From NCBI RefSeq assembly GCF_019455445.1, contig NZ_JAHWUS010000002.1:372001-436000 (forward strand): a DNA stretch of 64,000 bases, given 5' to 3'. The translations under genes were made by a program, and so were the position numbers. How positions within the stretch are numbered: the stretch's first letter is position 1; each line of letters opens with the position of its first letter. Of this stretch, positions 45,903 through 54,449 are shown in pieces. The stretch comes from Pseudaquidulcibacter saccharophilus. Lineage in GTDB: Bacteria > Pseudomonadota > Alphaproteobacteria > Caulobacterales > Aquidulcibacteraceae. The notes below the pieces were generated by a model. The model did not search any database. It worked only from the letters and a program-made list of their open reading frames with translations, and was not told the origin of the DNA.

Positions 45903-48101
45903 TTACATTCCAAGTTCCTGTTTTTCCAATTCGTGAATTTGATCACGCAATTTTGCGGCTTCTTCAAATTCAAGTTCAGATGCATGTGCAAGCATTTTCT
46001 TTTCAAGTTCTTGGATAATTGCCTTGATATTGTGTCCGTTTAATGGCGCTTTATCTTTTTGTTTTGAGCTTGCTGAAGAATCTAATTGTGCTGCCTTCAT
46101 TTTTTCAGAAGCATCGGTTCCATAGATTGATTCAATTACATCTTTGATTTTTGATTTAATGGTTTTTGGAATAATTCCAAATTTTTCATTATGAGCGATT
46201 TGTTTTTCTCGGCGACGATTAGTCTCTTTAATTGCCCTATCCATTGAGCCAGTGACTTTATCCGCATAAAGAATTACGCGCGCCTCTGCATTACGTGCGG
46301 CACGACCAATTGTTTGCACCAATGATGTTTCCGAACGCAAGAAACCTTCTTTGTCGGCATCAAGAATACAAACCAACCCGCATTCAGGAATATCAAGCCC
46401 TTCACGCAAAAGGTTGATACCAATTAAAACATCAAAAACCCCTTCCCGTAAATCTCTTACGATTTCAATTCTTTCAACCGTATCAATGTCAGAGTGCATA
46501 TAGCGAACCTTTAAACCTTGTTCAAAAAGGTAATCTGTTAAATCCTCAGCCATTTTTTTGGTTAGGGTTGTGATAAGAACCCTATGCCCCTTATCAATTG
46601 CAATACGGCATTCATCGAGACAATCATCAACTTGTGTGCGGCCATGCGCTTGAACTGGTCGAATTTCTACTGGCGGGTCAATTAGGCCAGTGGGTCGAAT
46701 AACTTGTTCTGTGAAAACTCCACCTGTACGTTCTAATTCCCAATTCCCTGGTGTTGCAGAAACGAAAATTGACTGTGGGCGCATTGCATCCCATTCTTCA
46801 AACCTTAATGGACGGTTATCCATACAGGATGGCAATCTAAAACCAAAATCTGAAAGTGTGCGTTTTCGAGCATAGTCCCCCTTAAACATGCCGCCAATTT
46901 GCGGAACAGTTACATGGCTTTCATCAACAAAAATCAACGCGTTTTGAGGTAGATATTCAAATAAAGTTGGTGGCGGTTCACCTGGGTTACGGCCCGTTAA
47001 ATAACGTGAATAGTTTTCAATACCGGTACAAAAACCTGTTGCCATCATTGTTTCTAGATCAAATTTAGTTCGTTCACTAATTCTTTGTGCCTCAAGCAAC
47101 ATTCCATTTTTATTATACCAGTCAACACGCGCATCGAGTTCAGACTTTATTTTAATCATTGCAGCTGAAAGTGCTGGTCGCGGTAAAATATAGTGATTAT
47201 TGGCATAAATATTTACGCCTTGGAATTCATTGGTCTTTTTGCCTGTTAATGGATCGAACTCAATGATTGTTTCAATTTCATCGCCAAAATAGCTTATTCG
47301 CCACGCCCTATCCTCAAGGTGAGAAGGGAAAACATCAACTACATCACCTTTTACCCGAAAAGTTCCGCGGCTAAAACCAACGTCATTACGCTTATATTGT
47401 AATGCTACTAATTCTTTAGTTAGCTTGGTTAATTCTGAAAACTCGCCGACATTAAGATTAATTGTCATAGCCGAATAAGATTCAACAGAACCGATACCAT
47501 AAATACATGAAACGGAGGCAACGATAATGACATCATCACGTTCAAGTAATGCCCGTGTTGCCGAATGTCGCATTCGATCAATTTGTTCGTTGATAGTGCT
47601 TTCTTTTTCAATATAGGTATCGGTACGTGGCACATAAGCTTCTGGTTGATAATAATCATAATATGAAACAAAATATTCAACCGCATTATCTGGGAAAAAC
47701 TCTTTGAATTCGCCATAAAGCTGAGCTGCAAGAGTTTTATTATGCGCCATTATCAAGGCTGGTCTCTGCAATCTTTCTATACATTTTGCCATTGTATAGG
47801 TTTTGCCAGAACCGGTAACACCCAATAAAACTTGTTCTTGTTCTCCATTTTCAACACCTTTTACCAATTCATCAATGGCAAAAGGTTGATCCCCACCGGG
47901 TTCATATGGGGCAACAAGTTTGAATTTTTTACCGCCTTCTAATTTTTCAGGTATAACAGCTTGATGCGGTGTCCACTGCGGCGGTGCCTCTTTTCCTCTT
48001 GAATCAAGGATGTCATAGTCAAAATCATGAATGAATTTTGGCCTTGCCGGCGCAGTGGCGCTAATTGGGGTTGTTGGAAAGGGGCTTGGTTTCTTGCTCA
48101 T
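45903..48101 (-). CDS. uvrB: UvrABC excinuclease subunit B
   Basis: Nucleotide excision repair helicase-like subunit. At 732 aa it is somewhat longer than E. coli UvrB because of a Pro-rich N-terminal extension of about 55 residues. Walker A is GVTGSGKTYTMAK, the DNA-inserting beta-hairpin region is YYDYYQPEAYVPRTDTYIEK, the DEAD-like motif is FVDESH, and the motif VI region is QTIGRAARN. The C-terminal UVR domain (LEFEEAAKLRDQIHELE) binds UvrC. A LexA-like box overlaps the start region. Confidence 0.97.
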   Translation of the reverse strand: MSKKPSPFPTTPISATAPARPKFIHDFDYDILDSRGKEAPPQWTPHQAVIPEKLEGGKKFKLVAPYEPGGDQPFAIDELVKGVENGEQEQVLLGVTGSGKTYTMAKCIERLQRPALIMAHNKTLAAQLYGEFKEFFPDNAVEYFVSYYDYYQPEAYVPRTDTYIEKESTINEQIDRMRHSATRALLERDDVIIVASVSCIYGIGSVESYSAMTINLNVGEFSELTKLTKELVALQYKRNDVGFSRGTFRVKGDVVDVFPSHLEDRAWRISYFGDEIETIIEFDPLTGKKTNEFQGVNIYANNHYILPRPALSAAMIKIKSELDARVDWYNKNGMLLEAQRISERTKFDLETMMATGFCTGIENYSRYLTGRNPGEPPPTLFEYLPQNALIFVDESHVTVPQIGGMFKGDYARKRTLSDFGFRLPSCMDNRPLRFEEWDAMRPQSIFVSATPGNWELERTGGVFTEQVIRPTGLIDPPVEIRPVQAHGRTQVDDCLDECRIAIDKGHRVLITTLTKKMAEDLTDYLFEQGLKVRYMHSDIDTVERIEIVRDLREGVFDVLIGINLLREGLDIPECGLVCILDADKEGFLRSETSLVQTIGRAARNAEARVILYADKVTGSMDRAIKETNRRREKQIAHNEKFGIIPKTIKSKIKDVIESIYGTDASEKMKAAQLDSSASSKQKDKAPLNGHNIKAIIQELEKKMLAHASELEFEEAAKLRDQIHELEKQELGM

Positions 48102-48106
48102 GCAGT

Positions 48107-48121
48107 GAACATAAGGTGAAT
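48107..48121 (-). promoter_or_regulatory. Candidate LexA (SOS) box before uvrB
   Basis: ATTC-N7-GTTC on the minus strand (ATTCACCTTATGTTC) differs by one base from the alphaproteobacterial LexA consensus GTTC-N7-GTTC. It ends five bases before the uvrB ATG. uvrB is a common SOS gene, which makes the match more credible than its score alone. A location so near the start codon would block initiation or elongation. Confidence 0.35.
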
Positions 48122-48143
48122 CAAACTATTTTTAAAGCCCTTC

Positions 48144-48842
48144 TTATATCCCAATATGTGAAAGATGTGCCTCTAAAACTAATAATCCTAAAAAACCCAC
48201 AAAAAACATAGAGGTAATTAACGGGCTATCTGGTTTTTCGTGTGCTTCGACTAATAGTTCTTCTGTTACCAAATATAAAAGCGCGATTAAGGCAAATGTA
48301 TAAGCAAAAGAAACCCAAAATGATGGTAAATTATGAACTGGCGCGCCAAGTAAAGCACCAATTGGTAATACCGCGCCAATAAAGAGTGCTGTCAAAATTT
48401 GTGTGACTTTATTTTTGAAAACTTCATGTAATTCAGCACCTATTGTTAAACCAAGAAATAAAATTTCTAGGCTTAAGGCAAATAGCAATAATGCCCCCTG
48501 TTTTGCACCAACGGCAAAACTAATGCCCAAAACAACGCCATCAATAAATATATCAACACCAACTAAAATTATTAGTGAAAGATTACCCTTAAACATGCTG
48601 CCAATTGATTTGACGCCAAACATTGTCAAAAGACCAAAGGTTCCGCCCAATATAATTGCCCAAATGGTTGCGCTATGCTGCACATCTGGCAAAATTTCAG
48701 TTGCCGCTGCGGCAAAAACCACCCCTGCTGCAAGGTGCTGCAATGCTGCAAGTAATTTGTCATTTGGTGCTTTTAGACGTGCAACCATTGCACCAACGAA
48801 AAGACATGCCCAAGGAATTAAAGTAAATTGCCACGCAGCCAT
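48144..48842 (-). CDS. ZIP family divalent metal transporter
   Basis: A 232-aa membrane protein with about eight hydrophobic segments. The ZIP metal-site helices are visible as HLAAGVVFAAAATEILPD (TM2, His/Glu/Asp) and DIFIDGVVLGISFAVG (TM4) followed by SLEILFLGLTIGAEL (TM5). The usual TM4 HN..DG pattern is replaced by Asp-rich residues, and the TM5 HE motif by LE/AE, so metal specificity may differ from classic ZupT zinc uptake. It is downstream of uvrB but is independent in context. Confidence 0.82.
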   Translation of the reverse strand: MAAWQFTLIPWACLFVGAMVARLKAPNDKLLAALQHLAAGVVFAAAATEILPDVQHSATIWAIILGGTFGLLTMFGVKSIGSMFKGNLSLIILVGVDIFIDGVVLGISFAVGAKQGALLLFALSLEILFLGLTIGAELHEVFKNKVTQILTALFIGAVLPIGALLGAPVHNLPSFWVSFAYTFALIALLYLVTEELLVEAHEKPDSPLITSMFFVGFLGLLVLEAHLSHIGI

Positions 48843-48925
48843 ATAAAAACCTCATATTTAAAACAGGTGGCTTTTAATTATTGTTGAAAATATATCTATG
48901 CGGCATATGTCCTATAAATGCCTGT

Positions 48926-49705
48926 TTATTCATTTCCATAGTTAAAAGATTCATCTTTTGATCCATCCGGACGCGGCGGGCGCGTGCAACCCCCTAGCCC
49001 CATTTCCATGCAAAGTTCATATGGGGTTTTAACACGTGGGGGCTTCTTCCCTATCGGAACGCATACCATATATTTACCACCATTTTCCATTTGGCATTTG
49101 TCTCTTACGCCTGCGTAATATCGTGAATTATTTTCGGCCTTTGAGAAACCTTCAACCATTTCGGGACGATATTTAGGTGCTCTTGCAGCTTGTATTAGCT
49201 TTCTTGCCACATCATTTGGTGGACAGCCTTTAGGCCTACCTTCACTATCAATTTTTGTAAGGCATTCAGTGTTGTAAATGGTATTTTGTGATGCGTTGGA
49301 TAATTTCGGCAAAGTTGGATTGGTTTTTATTCCATTAATGCCAGGTATAATGGTTTGAGCGTTGGTGGTTAAAGTATTGCGCTTTAATAAGCCATCTTTG
49401 TTATTTAAATTGGGTAACTCATCCTTAAAATTATTTATTGCGGCTTGTGACGTAATAGTTTTTTCAACCGACGTATTGGGAGGTATATAGTTTTCAGGGA
49501 TTTCTGGTTTTGCTTTTATTATGTCAGTTTCAACTTTTTCCCATTTTATTGACGGCAATTCTTTGAACTGTTTATTCTTTTGATTAAGTAATAATAATAT
49601 AAAAATACCAAATATAATGATTGCGGTGCCATTGGTTAGTAACCGCAAGTAAATCCTATTATTGATGATTTCAAAATGTCCCATAATTTTATATGAACAA
49701 CTCAT
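48926..49705 (-). CDS. Hypothetical membrane-anchored protein with cysteine-rich periplasmic end
   Basis: A protein of up to 259 aa with one N-terminal membrane segment (about residues 27-41, TAIIIFGIFILLLL). A polar Asn/Pro/Thr-rich linker follows to about residue 150. The C-terminal domain has six cysteines, with stretches such as IDSEGRPKGCPPND and ELCMEMGLGGC, consistent with disulfides in the periplasm. DSEGRPKGC plus a following R..KYRPEM faintly recalls TonB C-terminal domains. The start is uncertain: ATG 49705, ATG 49684 and TTG 49648 (with AGGA) are in frame, and a perfect inverted repeat covers both ATGs. Confidence 0.65.
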   Translation of the reverse strand: MSCSYKIMGHFEIINNRIYLRLLTNGTAIIIFGIFILLLLNQKNKQFKELPSIKWEKVETDIIKAKPEIPENYIPPNTSVEKTITSQAAINNFKDELPNLNNKDGLLKRNTLTTNAQTIIPGINGIKTNPTLPKLSNASQNTIYNTECLTKIDSEGRPKGCPPNDVARKLIQAARAPKYRPEMVEGFSKAENNSRYYAGVRDKCQMENGGKYMVCVPIGKKPPRVKTPYELCMEMGLGGCTRPPRPDGSKDESFNYGNE

Positions 49706-49715
49706 ATAAAATTAT
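49683..49715. promoter_or_regulatory. Perfect 14-bp inverted repeat at the start of the cysteine-rich gene
   Basis: ATAATTTTATATGA (49683-49696) and TCATATAAAATTAT (49702-49715) are exact reverse complements around ACAAC. The repeat spans both candidate ATG codons of the minus-strand gene at 48926-49705. It may be a repressor operator at a leaderless or TTG-started gene, or an mRNA hairpin that hides the start. It is the longest perfect dyad I noticed in the window's intergenic DNA. Confidence 0.6.
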
Positions 49716-49756
49716 CAGCTTAAATATCTTTTATCTAGATTAAATAGTGGCAATAG

Positions 49757-50224
49757 TTAGACTTGGCCATCTTTAAAACGCTCACGCTCCCATTTCATAA
49801 TGGCCCAAGCGTGGCTTTCATGTCTAACGTTTTTAATAGCTTCATCCGGTGTCATCCAAACGAGCGTATGGTCAGGCTCAGTTGGTTTTGATGGGTCACC
49901 GGTTATTTCCACCTCATAAAAGCTTGCCAATGAGTTTAAAGGCTTGTCACCATTTATCCAAAATTGCCCGGCACGACCAAGTACGCGAATTGGCCAGATA
50001 TCAAGACCGGCTTCTTCTTCAAATTCTCTGATTAATGCTTCTGGTTCGGCTTCCATAGTTTCAACGCCACCACCCGGAAGATCGTAGTGATAATTATCTT
50101 TTGAGCCAATCTTGATAATCGCGATTTTACGTAATTCACCTTGGCAAATTCCATAAACGCTTGGACGTTCTTTGTAATTTTTGCCTGGCTGATTGATGCC
50201 GAATTGGATTGAAAACCTTGCCAT
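49757..50224 (-). CDS. Nudix hydrolase
   Basis: A 155-aa soluble enzyme with the Nudix box GGGVETMEAEPEALIREFEEEAGLD at about residues 51-75, matching G-x5-E-x7-R-E-U-x-E-E-x-G-U; GGGVETME shows the start. The N-terminus (NQPGKNYKERPSVYGI) and DHTLVWMTPDEAIKNVRHES near the C-terminus recall ADP-ribose or nucleotide-type members. Substrate cannot be assigned. It is monocistronic in context, with short gaps on both sides. Confidence 0.9.
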   Translation of the reverse strand: MARFSIQFGINQPGKNYKERPSVYGICQGELRKIAIIKIGSKDNYHYDLPGGGVETMEAEPEALIREFEEEAGLDIWPIRVLGRAGQFWINGDKPLNSLASFYEVEITGDPSKPTEPDHTLVWMTPDEAIKNVRHESHAWAIMKWERERFKDGQV

Positions 50225-50302
50225 TTTAAACCTTTAATATTGCCAAGCCTTTAAACATAAATTATGGCTAGTCAATATTTTTTGTATTGCTGGGCATGTT
50301 AA

Positions 50303-51202
50303 ATGAACTTGAACTCATCTAAACTTACTTTTGGTAAAATTACACTCGGAATTTTGGGTTTGTTATTCATGTCTTCATGTGGCAAACAACCCACCCAAAT
50401 AAATAATTTGTTTGAAAACACATCGGCAATTAAGGCTGAACCTTCTAAACCTGAAGTTCCATCTGCGCCGAAAAACTATGCTAATTCAGATGCACTAATT
50501 GCCTATTCATATAATATCAGCATTTTATTACCAAAAGAGAATATCGATAAAATTTCAAGCTATCATCGATCAATTTGTGAGAAAGCTGGTTATAATAAAT
50601 GTAGAGTGATTAGTTCAAATACGACTGACACTTCGGCCAATCTTTCAATCCGCGCAGAGCCAACATTTCTAAAAGGGTTTAGAGATTCACTTGGTAATGA
50701 TGCTAAAGACAATAAAGGTAAAATTATCAGCTCTGAAACCAAGAGTGAGGATCTTACCTTTCAAATCACTGACACTGAAGCAAAATTACGTGCCAAAAAT
50801 ATTTTAAAAGAACGGATTGAAAAAATCATTGCATCACAACCTGCAAAGCTTGCAGATTTATTGGAGGCAGAAACCAAACTAGCTGAAGTTCAGGCAGATA
50901 TTGATTCTACAAATTCAAATCTTGCCGTTGATAGAACAAGGGTTAATATGTCTGTCCTTGATTTAAATTATCAAACGCGCGACACCACAGGACTTGATGT
51001 TTTTGAACCATTGAATGAAGCTTTTGGACAATTTTTTTACGTAATGTCGGAAAGTTTGTCTTTTCTAATTCTTGCCTTTGCAGGAATATTACCTTTTTCT
51101 GTTGTAATAGTTCCAATTGTAATCTTTTTCATGTTCTTACACAAAAAGAGAATTGAAAAAGAAAAGAACAAAGATGTTATTGTAAATACAAAAGAAAATT
51201 AG
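50303..51202 (+). CDS. DUF4349-like lipoprotein
   Basis: A 299-aa envelope protein. The N-terminal signal has a lipobox LFMSSC (Cys near residue 26). A DUF4349-like body at about 60-270 includes an internal coiled coil, LADLLEAETKLAEVQADID, flanked by beta-strands such as YSYNISILLPKENIDKI. A C-terminal membrane segment (about 250-275) is followed by a basic tail KKRIEKEKNKD. The topology lipid anchor plus C-terminal TM is typical of the family. Function unknown. It converges with thrB with a 4-base overlap. Confidence 0.78.
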   Translation: MNLNSSKLTFGKITLGILGLLFMSSCGKQPTQINNLFENTSAIKAEPSKPEVPSAPKNYANSDALIAYSYNISILLPKENIDKISSYHRSICEKAGYNKCRVISSNTTDTSANLSIRAEPTFLKGFRDSLGNDAKDNKGKIISSETKSEDLTFQITDTEAKLRAKNILKERIEKIIASQPAKLADLLEAETKLAEVQADIDSTNSNLAVDRTRVNMSVLDLNYQTRDTTGLDVFEPLNEAFGQFFYVMSESLSFLILAFAGILPFSVVIVPIVIFFMFLHKKRIEKEKNKDVIVNTKEN

Positions 51203-52161
51203 CCACCATAATCAAACATAGATTTTGCCGCGCGATGGAATGCCAGTCTTGCGGAATACTCACGCGGGTCTTTTTTTGTAACTAATGCACCATCATTTGG
51301 TTTAAGCCAGTCATCAAGACGAGTTAAAAAGAAGCGAAGCGCCGCCCCGCGCGCTAATAGTGGAATAGCAGCCTTTTCTTCTTCACTCAAAGGACGAATG
51401 CTTTCGTAGCCACTCAAGAGCGCTTTACCTTTCGTTAGGTCAAATTCTCTACCCAATGGTAAGAAACACCATGAGTTTAGCATTACAGCAATATCATAAG
51501 CATAAAAGTCAGTAGCACCAAAATAAAAGTCAATTAAACCTGATACATTATCTCCAACAAACAAAACATTATCAGGGAAAAGGTCGGCATGAATAAAGCC
51601 AGATGGTAAATTTTTTGCCCATCCGTTCTCTATCGCCAAAAGGTCACTTTCAACAAGACTAACTACACCAGTTTCAACGGTCTCTGCGCCTAATTTGTTC
51701 TTATCCCATAATTTCCGCCATGATGCAGGTCCAAGAGAATTACTTCTTTTCAAAGGAAAATCGGATAATGCATTGTGTAGTTGCGCCAATGCTGCCCCAG
51801 CAGAACGAACTTGTGAAACATTTGGTTGTTTTGGTGAAATCCCCTTTAGAAATGAGCATAAGGCACAGGTTTTATCACCGATTTTATAGGTCATTTCACC
51901 GTCGATGGTGTGAATTGGTAAGGCCGTTGGTAAACCTTTTTTCGCGGCATATTCAGTTGCCCCCAAATAGAAAGGTAAGTCTGCAACCTCTGTCATCGCC
52001 TCATAAATGGTAAGGATATAACGAGTATCATTTGTTTCAATGAAATAATTAGAGTTAGAAACCCCCTCTGCTATACCTTTAAAAGCAATAATATCACCTA
52101 AATTAAAGGCGTGTTGAATTTTTAAAATATCATCATCTGAAAGAATTGTATAAACGGCCAT
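51199..52161 (-). CDS. thrB: Homoserine kinase, APH-fold type (ThrB)
   Basis: Phosphorylates homoserine in threonine synthesis. At 320 aa it belongs to the aminoglycoside-phosphotransferase-like class used in many proteobacteria, not the GHMP type. Features are EGVSNSNYFIETND at the N-terminus, the catalytic loop FIHADLFPDNVLF (Asp, Asn) and the Mg-binding Asp in LIDFYFGATD. RYILTIYE supplies a beta-strand typical of the fold. It is not linked to other thr genes here; ispH-rnhA neighbours seen in some relatives are absent. Confidence 0.92.
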   Translation of the reverse strand: MAVYTILSDDDILKIQHAFNLGDIIAFKGIAEGVSNSNYFIETNDTRYILTIYEAMTEVADLPFYLGATEYAAKKGLPTALPIHTIDGEMTYKIGDKTCALCSFLKGISPKQPNVSQVRSAGAALAQLHNALSDFPLKRSNSLGPASWRKLWDKNKLGAETVETGVVSLVESDLLAIENGWAKNLPSGFIHADLFPDNVLFVGDNVSGLIDFYFGATDFYAYDIAVMLNSWCFLPLGREFDLTKGKALLSGYESIRPLSEEEKAAIPLLARGAALRFFLTRLDDWLKPNDGALVTKKDPREYSARLAFHRAAKSMFDYGG

Positions 52162-52204
52162 TTTTGCTCTATATTAGTTTTCCATTCAGAAGCAAAGATA
52201 TAAA

Positions 52205-52681
52205 ATGCCGATAATTGAATTAGATGAATTTACTGCATTCTTAAATGCACAAGAAAATAAAAAAGGCGCACTATTGGGCATTGATAATGGCTCAAAAAAC
52301 ATAGGGCTTGCGGTCTCAGATTTAACGCGGACTATTGCTAGTCCTATTTATGCTGTGAAGAAGAAGAAATTAGCGGAAACTGCTGGCGAAATATTCAAAG
52401 CTTTTGATGAAAAAGAATGTGTCGCGATTATAATGGGGCATCCACTAAATATGGATGGCTCAAAAGGACCGTCAGCGCAGGCCGCACGTGCATTCGCACG
52501 CAATTTATTAACTGTGCGCGATGTCCCCCTTTTGATGTGGGATGAAAGATTATCAACATCGGTTGTGCAAAGGCAGATGATTGAGGCAGATATGACGCGC
52601 GCAAAGCGGGCCGAACAAGTCGATTCAGCTTCGGCAAGTTATGTATTGCAAGGTGTATTAGATCGTATTTATGGGCTTTGA
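52205..52681 (+). CDS. ruvX: Holliday junction resolvase-like / pre-16S rRNA nuclease YqgF
   Basis: A 158-aa RNase H-fold protein (RuvX/YqgF), now linked mainly to pre-16S rRNA 5' processing. Motifs are LLGIDNGSKNIGLAVSD (first Asp), IMGHPLNMDGSKGPSAQ, and the acidic end WDERLSTSVVQRQM with EQVDSASASYVLQ. It has an N-terminal extension of about 17 residues. Its end overlaps the convergent membrane protein gene by 24 bases. Confidence 0.93.
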   Translation: MPIIELDEFTAFLNAQENKKGALLGIDNGSKNIGLAVSDLTRTIASPIYAVKKKKLAETAGEIFKAFDEKECVAIIMGHPLNMDGSKGPSAQAARAFARNLLTVRDVPLLMWDERLSTSVVQRQMIEADMTRAKRAEQVDSASASYVLQGVLDRIYGL

Positions 52682-53104
52682 TTTACGTGCAAAGTGTAAA
52701 TAGTGAAGTGCAAATATAATAGAAACAATAAATCCTATGGAAATATGAATTATGCTAGATATTGCTAGATTTAATTCACTAGAAAAATAATATAGACCCA
52801 TTGCGCTTAAAAATAATATTCCAAAGCAAATACAAAGTCCTATTCCGCTTAAGATATTTTCTTTTTTACGCCAGCCTTGGCGCATATGATATGCCCATAA
52901 ACTACCAACTACGAATATAAGTAATATAGAAGAAAAACCGTGAACAAAGGCTAATAATATCGAGTAACTTTCGGGAACGGGATTAGGAATTGTTAAAGCA
53001 AATTTTAATTCAATTGCTTGCGGCAAAATTAATATACCGCTTATAAAAGTTAAAGCCAATAAAATCATAAGAAGCGTTAAAAACCCTTTTGGATACCCAC
53101 GCAT
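52658..53104 (-). CDS. Four-helix membrane protein, probable cytochrome b-type (DUF4405-like)
   Basis: A 148-aa integral membrane protein with four hydrophobic segments (about residues 8-30, 48-72, 84-107, 115-137). His55 and His73 sit in TM2 and His120 and His134 (plus His137) in TM4. Two pairs at opposite helix ends fit bis-His ligation of two b hemes. It ends the minus-strand operon with a flavin-transfer enzyme and a flavinylated protein, where DUF4405-type cytochromes are known partners. The family name is inferred from topology and context; no strong sequence signature is visible. Confidence 0.68.
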   Translation of the reverse strand: MRGYPKGFLTLLMILLALTFISGILILPQAIELKFALTIPNPVPESYSILLAFVHGFSSILLIFVVGSLWAYHMRQGWRKKENILSGIGLCICFGILFLSAMGLYYFSSELNLAISSIIHISIGFIVSIIFALHYLHFARKSKPINTI

Positions 53105-53107
53105 TTA

Positions 53108-53896
53108 TCAAACCTCTATTAAATGTCCGCCTAATTGAGCAATTTTTTCAGATGCAATGCATTTTTCATAATTACAAGCAATCTTTGTTAATGCATCTGC
53201 GCGCCATGCGCTTGCTGCGATTACGCTAAAGCTTCCTTGTCTTTTGTTTTTCCCAATAATCCATGACGGAAAATTGGGGGTATGATTTTCACGAACTACG
53301 CTTGTCGCAATTGCAGAATTTTGAATTCCACCAATTTCAATATTTTCACCTGCTTCATTTCTTATTGACACTGGAAATGCATAGTCACCAAAAACACGTA
53401 TATCGCCACCGGCATTTATCCAGCCGTATTCGCAAGCAAATTCTTTTAGTTTTTTAGTGGCATAATCAACCGCAAAACCTTTGGCAATTCCATCAAGGCA
53501 AATCAAAACTGGACGCAAAAGCCGTGCTTGGTCACCTTTTATTTCAATATCTTTTGCATCAGATGAATTTATAAAATCACCAAAATCATGATTAGGCAAT
53601 ATTCCATATTTTACCAATTCCCCACCGATTGTTGGATTAAATAGCCCATCTGATGCACATGAGATGGTTTTTGCAAGCTTTAGGCAGTTTTTGGTTTTTT
53701 TATTAATTGTAACCCAATTACCATTTGCCAAATTTATGCGTGAAATATCGCTTTCAACTTGATGAAAGCTCATAATATTATGAATTTCTTGGATTTCTTT
53801 AAATGCGGCGTTAACTGCATCGTTTTCATTTCCCAAGGTGCAATGCGCCCCAATTTCGACATAAGTTCCCAAAAAGGGGCGCATTCGCTTTAACAT
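53108..53896 (-). CDS. apbE: FAD:protein FMN transferase
   Basis: ApbE covalently attaches FMN from FAD to Ser/Thr of [S/T]GA[S/T] motifs. At 262 aa the protein starts right at the conserved domain, MLKRMRPFLGTYVEIGAH, so no signal peptide or lipobox is visible although ApbE normally acts outside the cytoplasm; the upstream gene ends 3 bases before it, leaving no room for an extension. Other motifs: FNPTIGGELVKYG, CLDGIAKGFAVDYA and the metal-site region INAGGDIRVFGDY. The likely substrate is the next-door FMN-binding protein. Confidence 0.9.
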   Translation of the reverse strand: MLKRMRPFLGTYVEIGAHCTLGNENDAVNAAFKEIQEIHNIMSFHQVESDISRINLANGNWVTINKKTKNCLKLAKTISCASDGLFNPTIGGELVKYGILPNHDFGDFINSSDAKDIEIKGDQARLLRPVLICLDGIAKGFAVDYATKKLKEFACEYGWINAGGDIRVFGDYAFPVSIRNEAGENIEIGGIQNSAIATSVVRENHTPNFPSWIIGKNKRQGSFSVIAASAWRADALTKIACNYEKCIASEKIAQLGGHLIEV

Positions 53897-53898
53897 TC

Positions 53899-54441
53899 CT
53901 ATACCTTCTGTAGAAACATATCTTGCAATACTAAAAGGCGTTTAACACCATTCATAATATTCTTGCATGATAAAGTTGCGCCTGAAATGTTTGGGATATC
54001 CTTATTCAATTTGAATGGATCGTTTAAAGTTTTGCCTTTAAAAATATTGCGCCAACTTGATTGACGTACTTCATCCCCCCTAGTTTCTTTGTATGTCATT
54101 ATTTCTATGCCACGAACATGCCCATCAAGACTAAGCCCTGTACCATAGGTTATAAATTCATGTTTTCCGATAACGTTATCGGTAATAAAATAGCCAATTA
54201 GTTTTCCATTTTTTTCTGCACGCCAAACATCTTGCTTTGACCAACGTTGCATTATGCCAGAACGCTTTTGTATTTCTTTCATCTGCTCTTTTGATAATGC
54301 CACTGGGGCATATGAAAATTTATCTGCCTCTGGAAAGATTGATTTTGCAGCCTGCTCGGCATTTAAATATTCGGTTGCGTAAGCAGGACTAATAGCAGCC
54401 ATAGCCGCAGGGGCAATTAGCCAATTTGGATTAAATCTCAT
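53899..54441 (-). CDS. Periplasmic FMN-binding domain protein with flavinylation motif
   Basis: A 180-aa exported protein. The signal peptide is about residues 1-22 (ending SPAYA). The FMN-binding domain runs from about 75, with YFITDNVIGKHEFITYGTG, GIEIMTYKETRGDEV and FKGK leading to DIPNISGATLSCKN. SGAT at residues 153-156 is the ApbE target, with FMN expected on Thr156. It resembles RnfG/NqrC-type electron carriers but as a free periplasmic protein. It lies 3 bases upstream of apbE in a likely Fur-controlled operon. Confidence 0.9.
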   Translation of the reverse strand: MRFNPNWLIAPAAMAAISPAYATEYLNAEQAAKSIFPEADKFSYAPVALSKEQMKEIQKRSGIMQRWSKQDVWRAEKNGKLIGYFITDNVIGKHEFITYGTGLSLDGHVRGIEIMTYKETRGDEVRQSSWRNIFKGKTLNDPFKLNKDIPNISGATLSCKNIMNGVKRLLVLQDMFLQKV

Positions 54442-54449
54442 GATGCACC

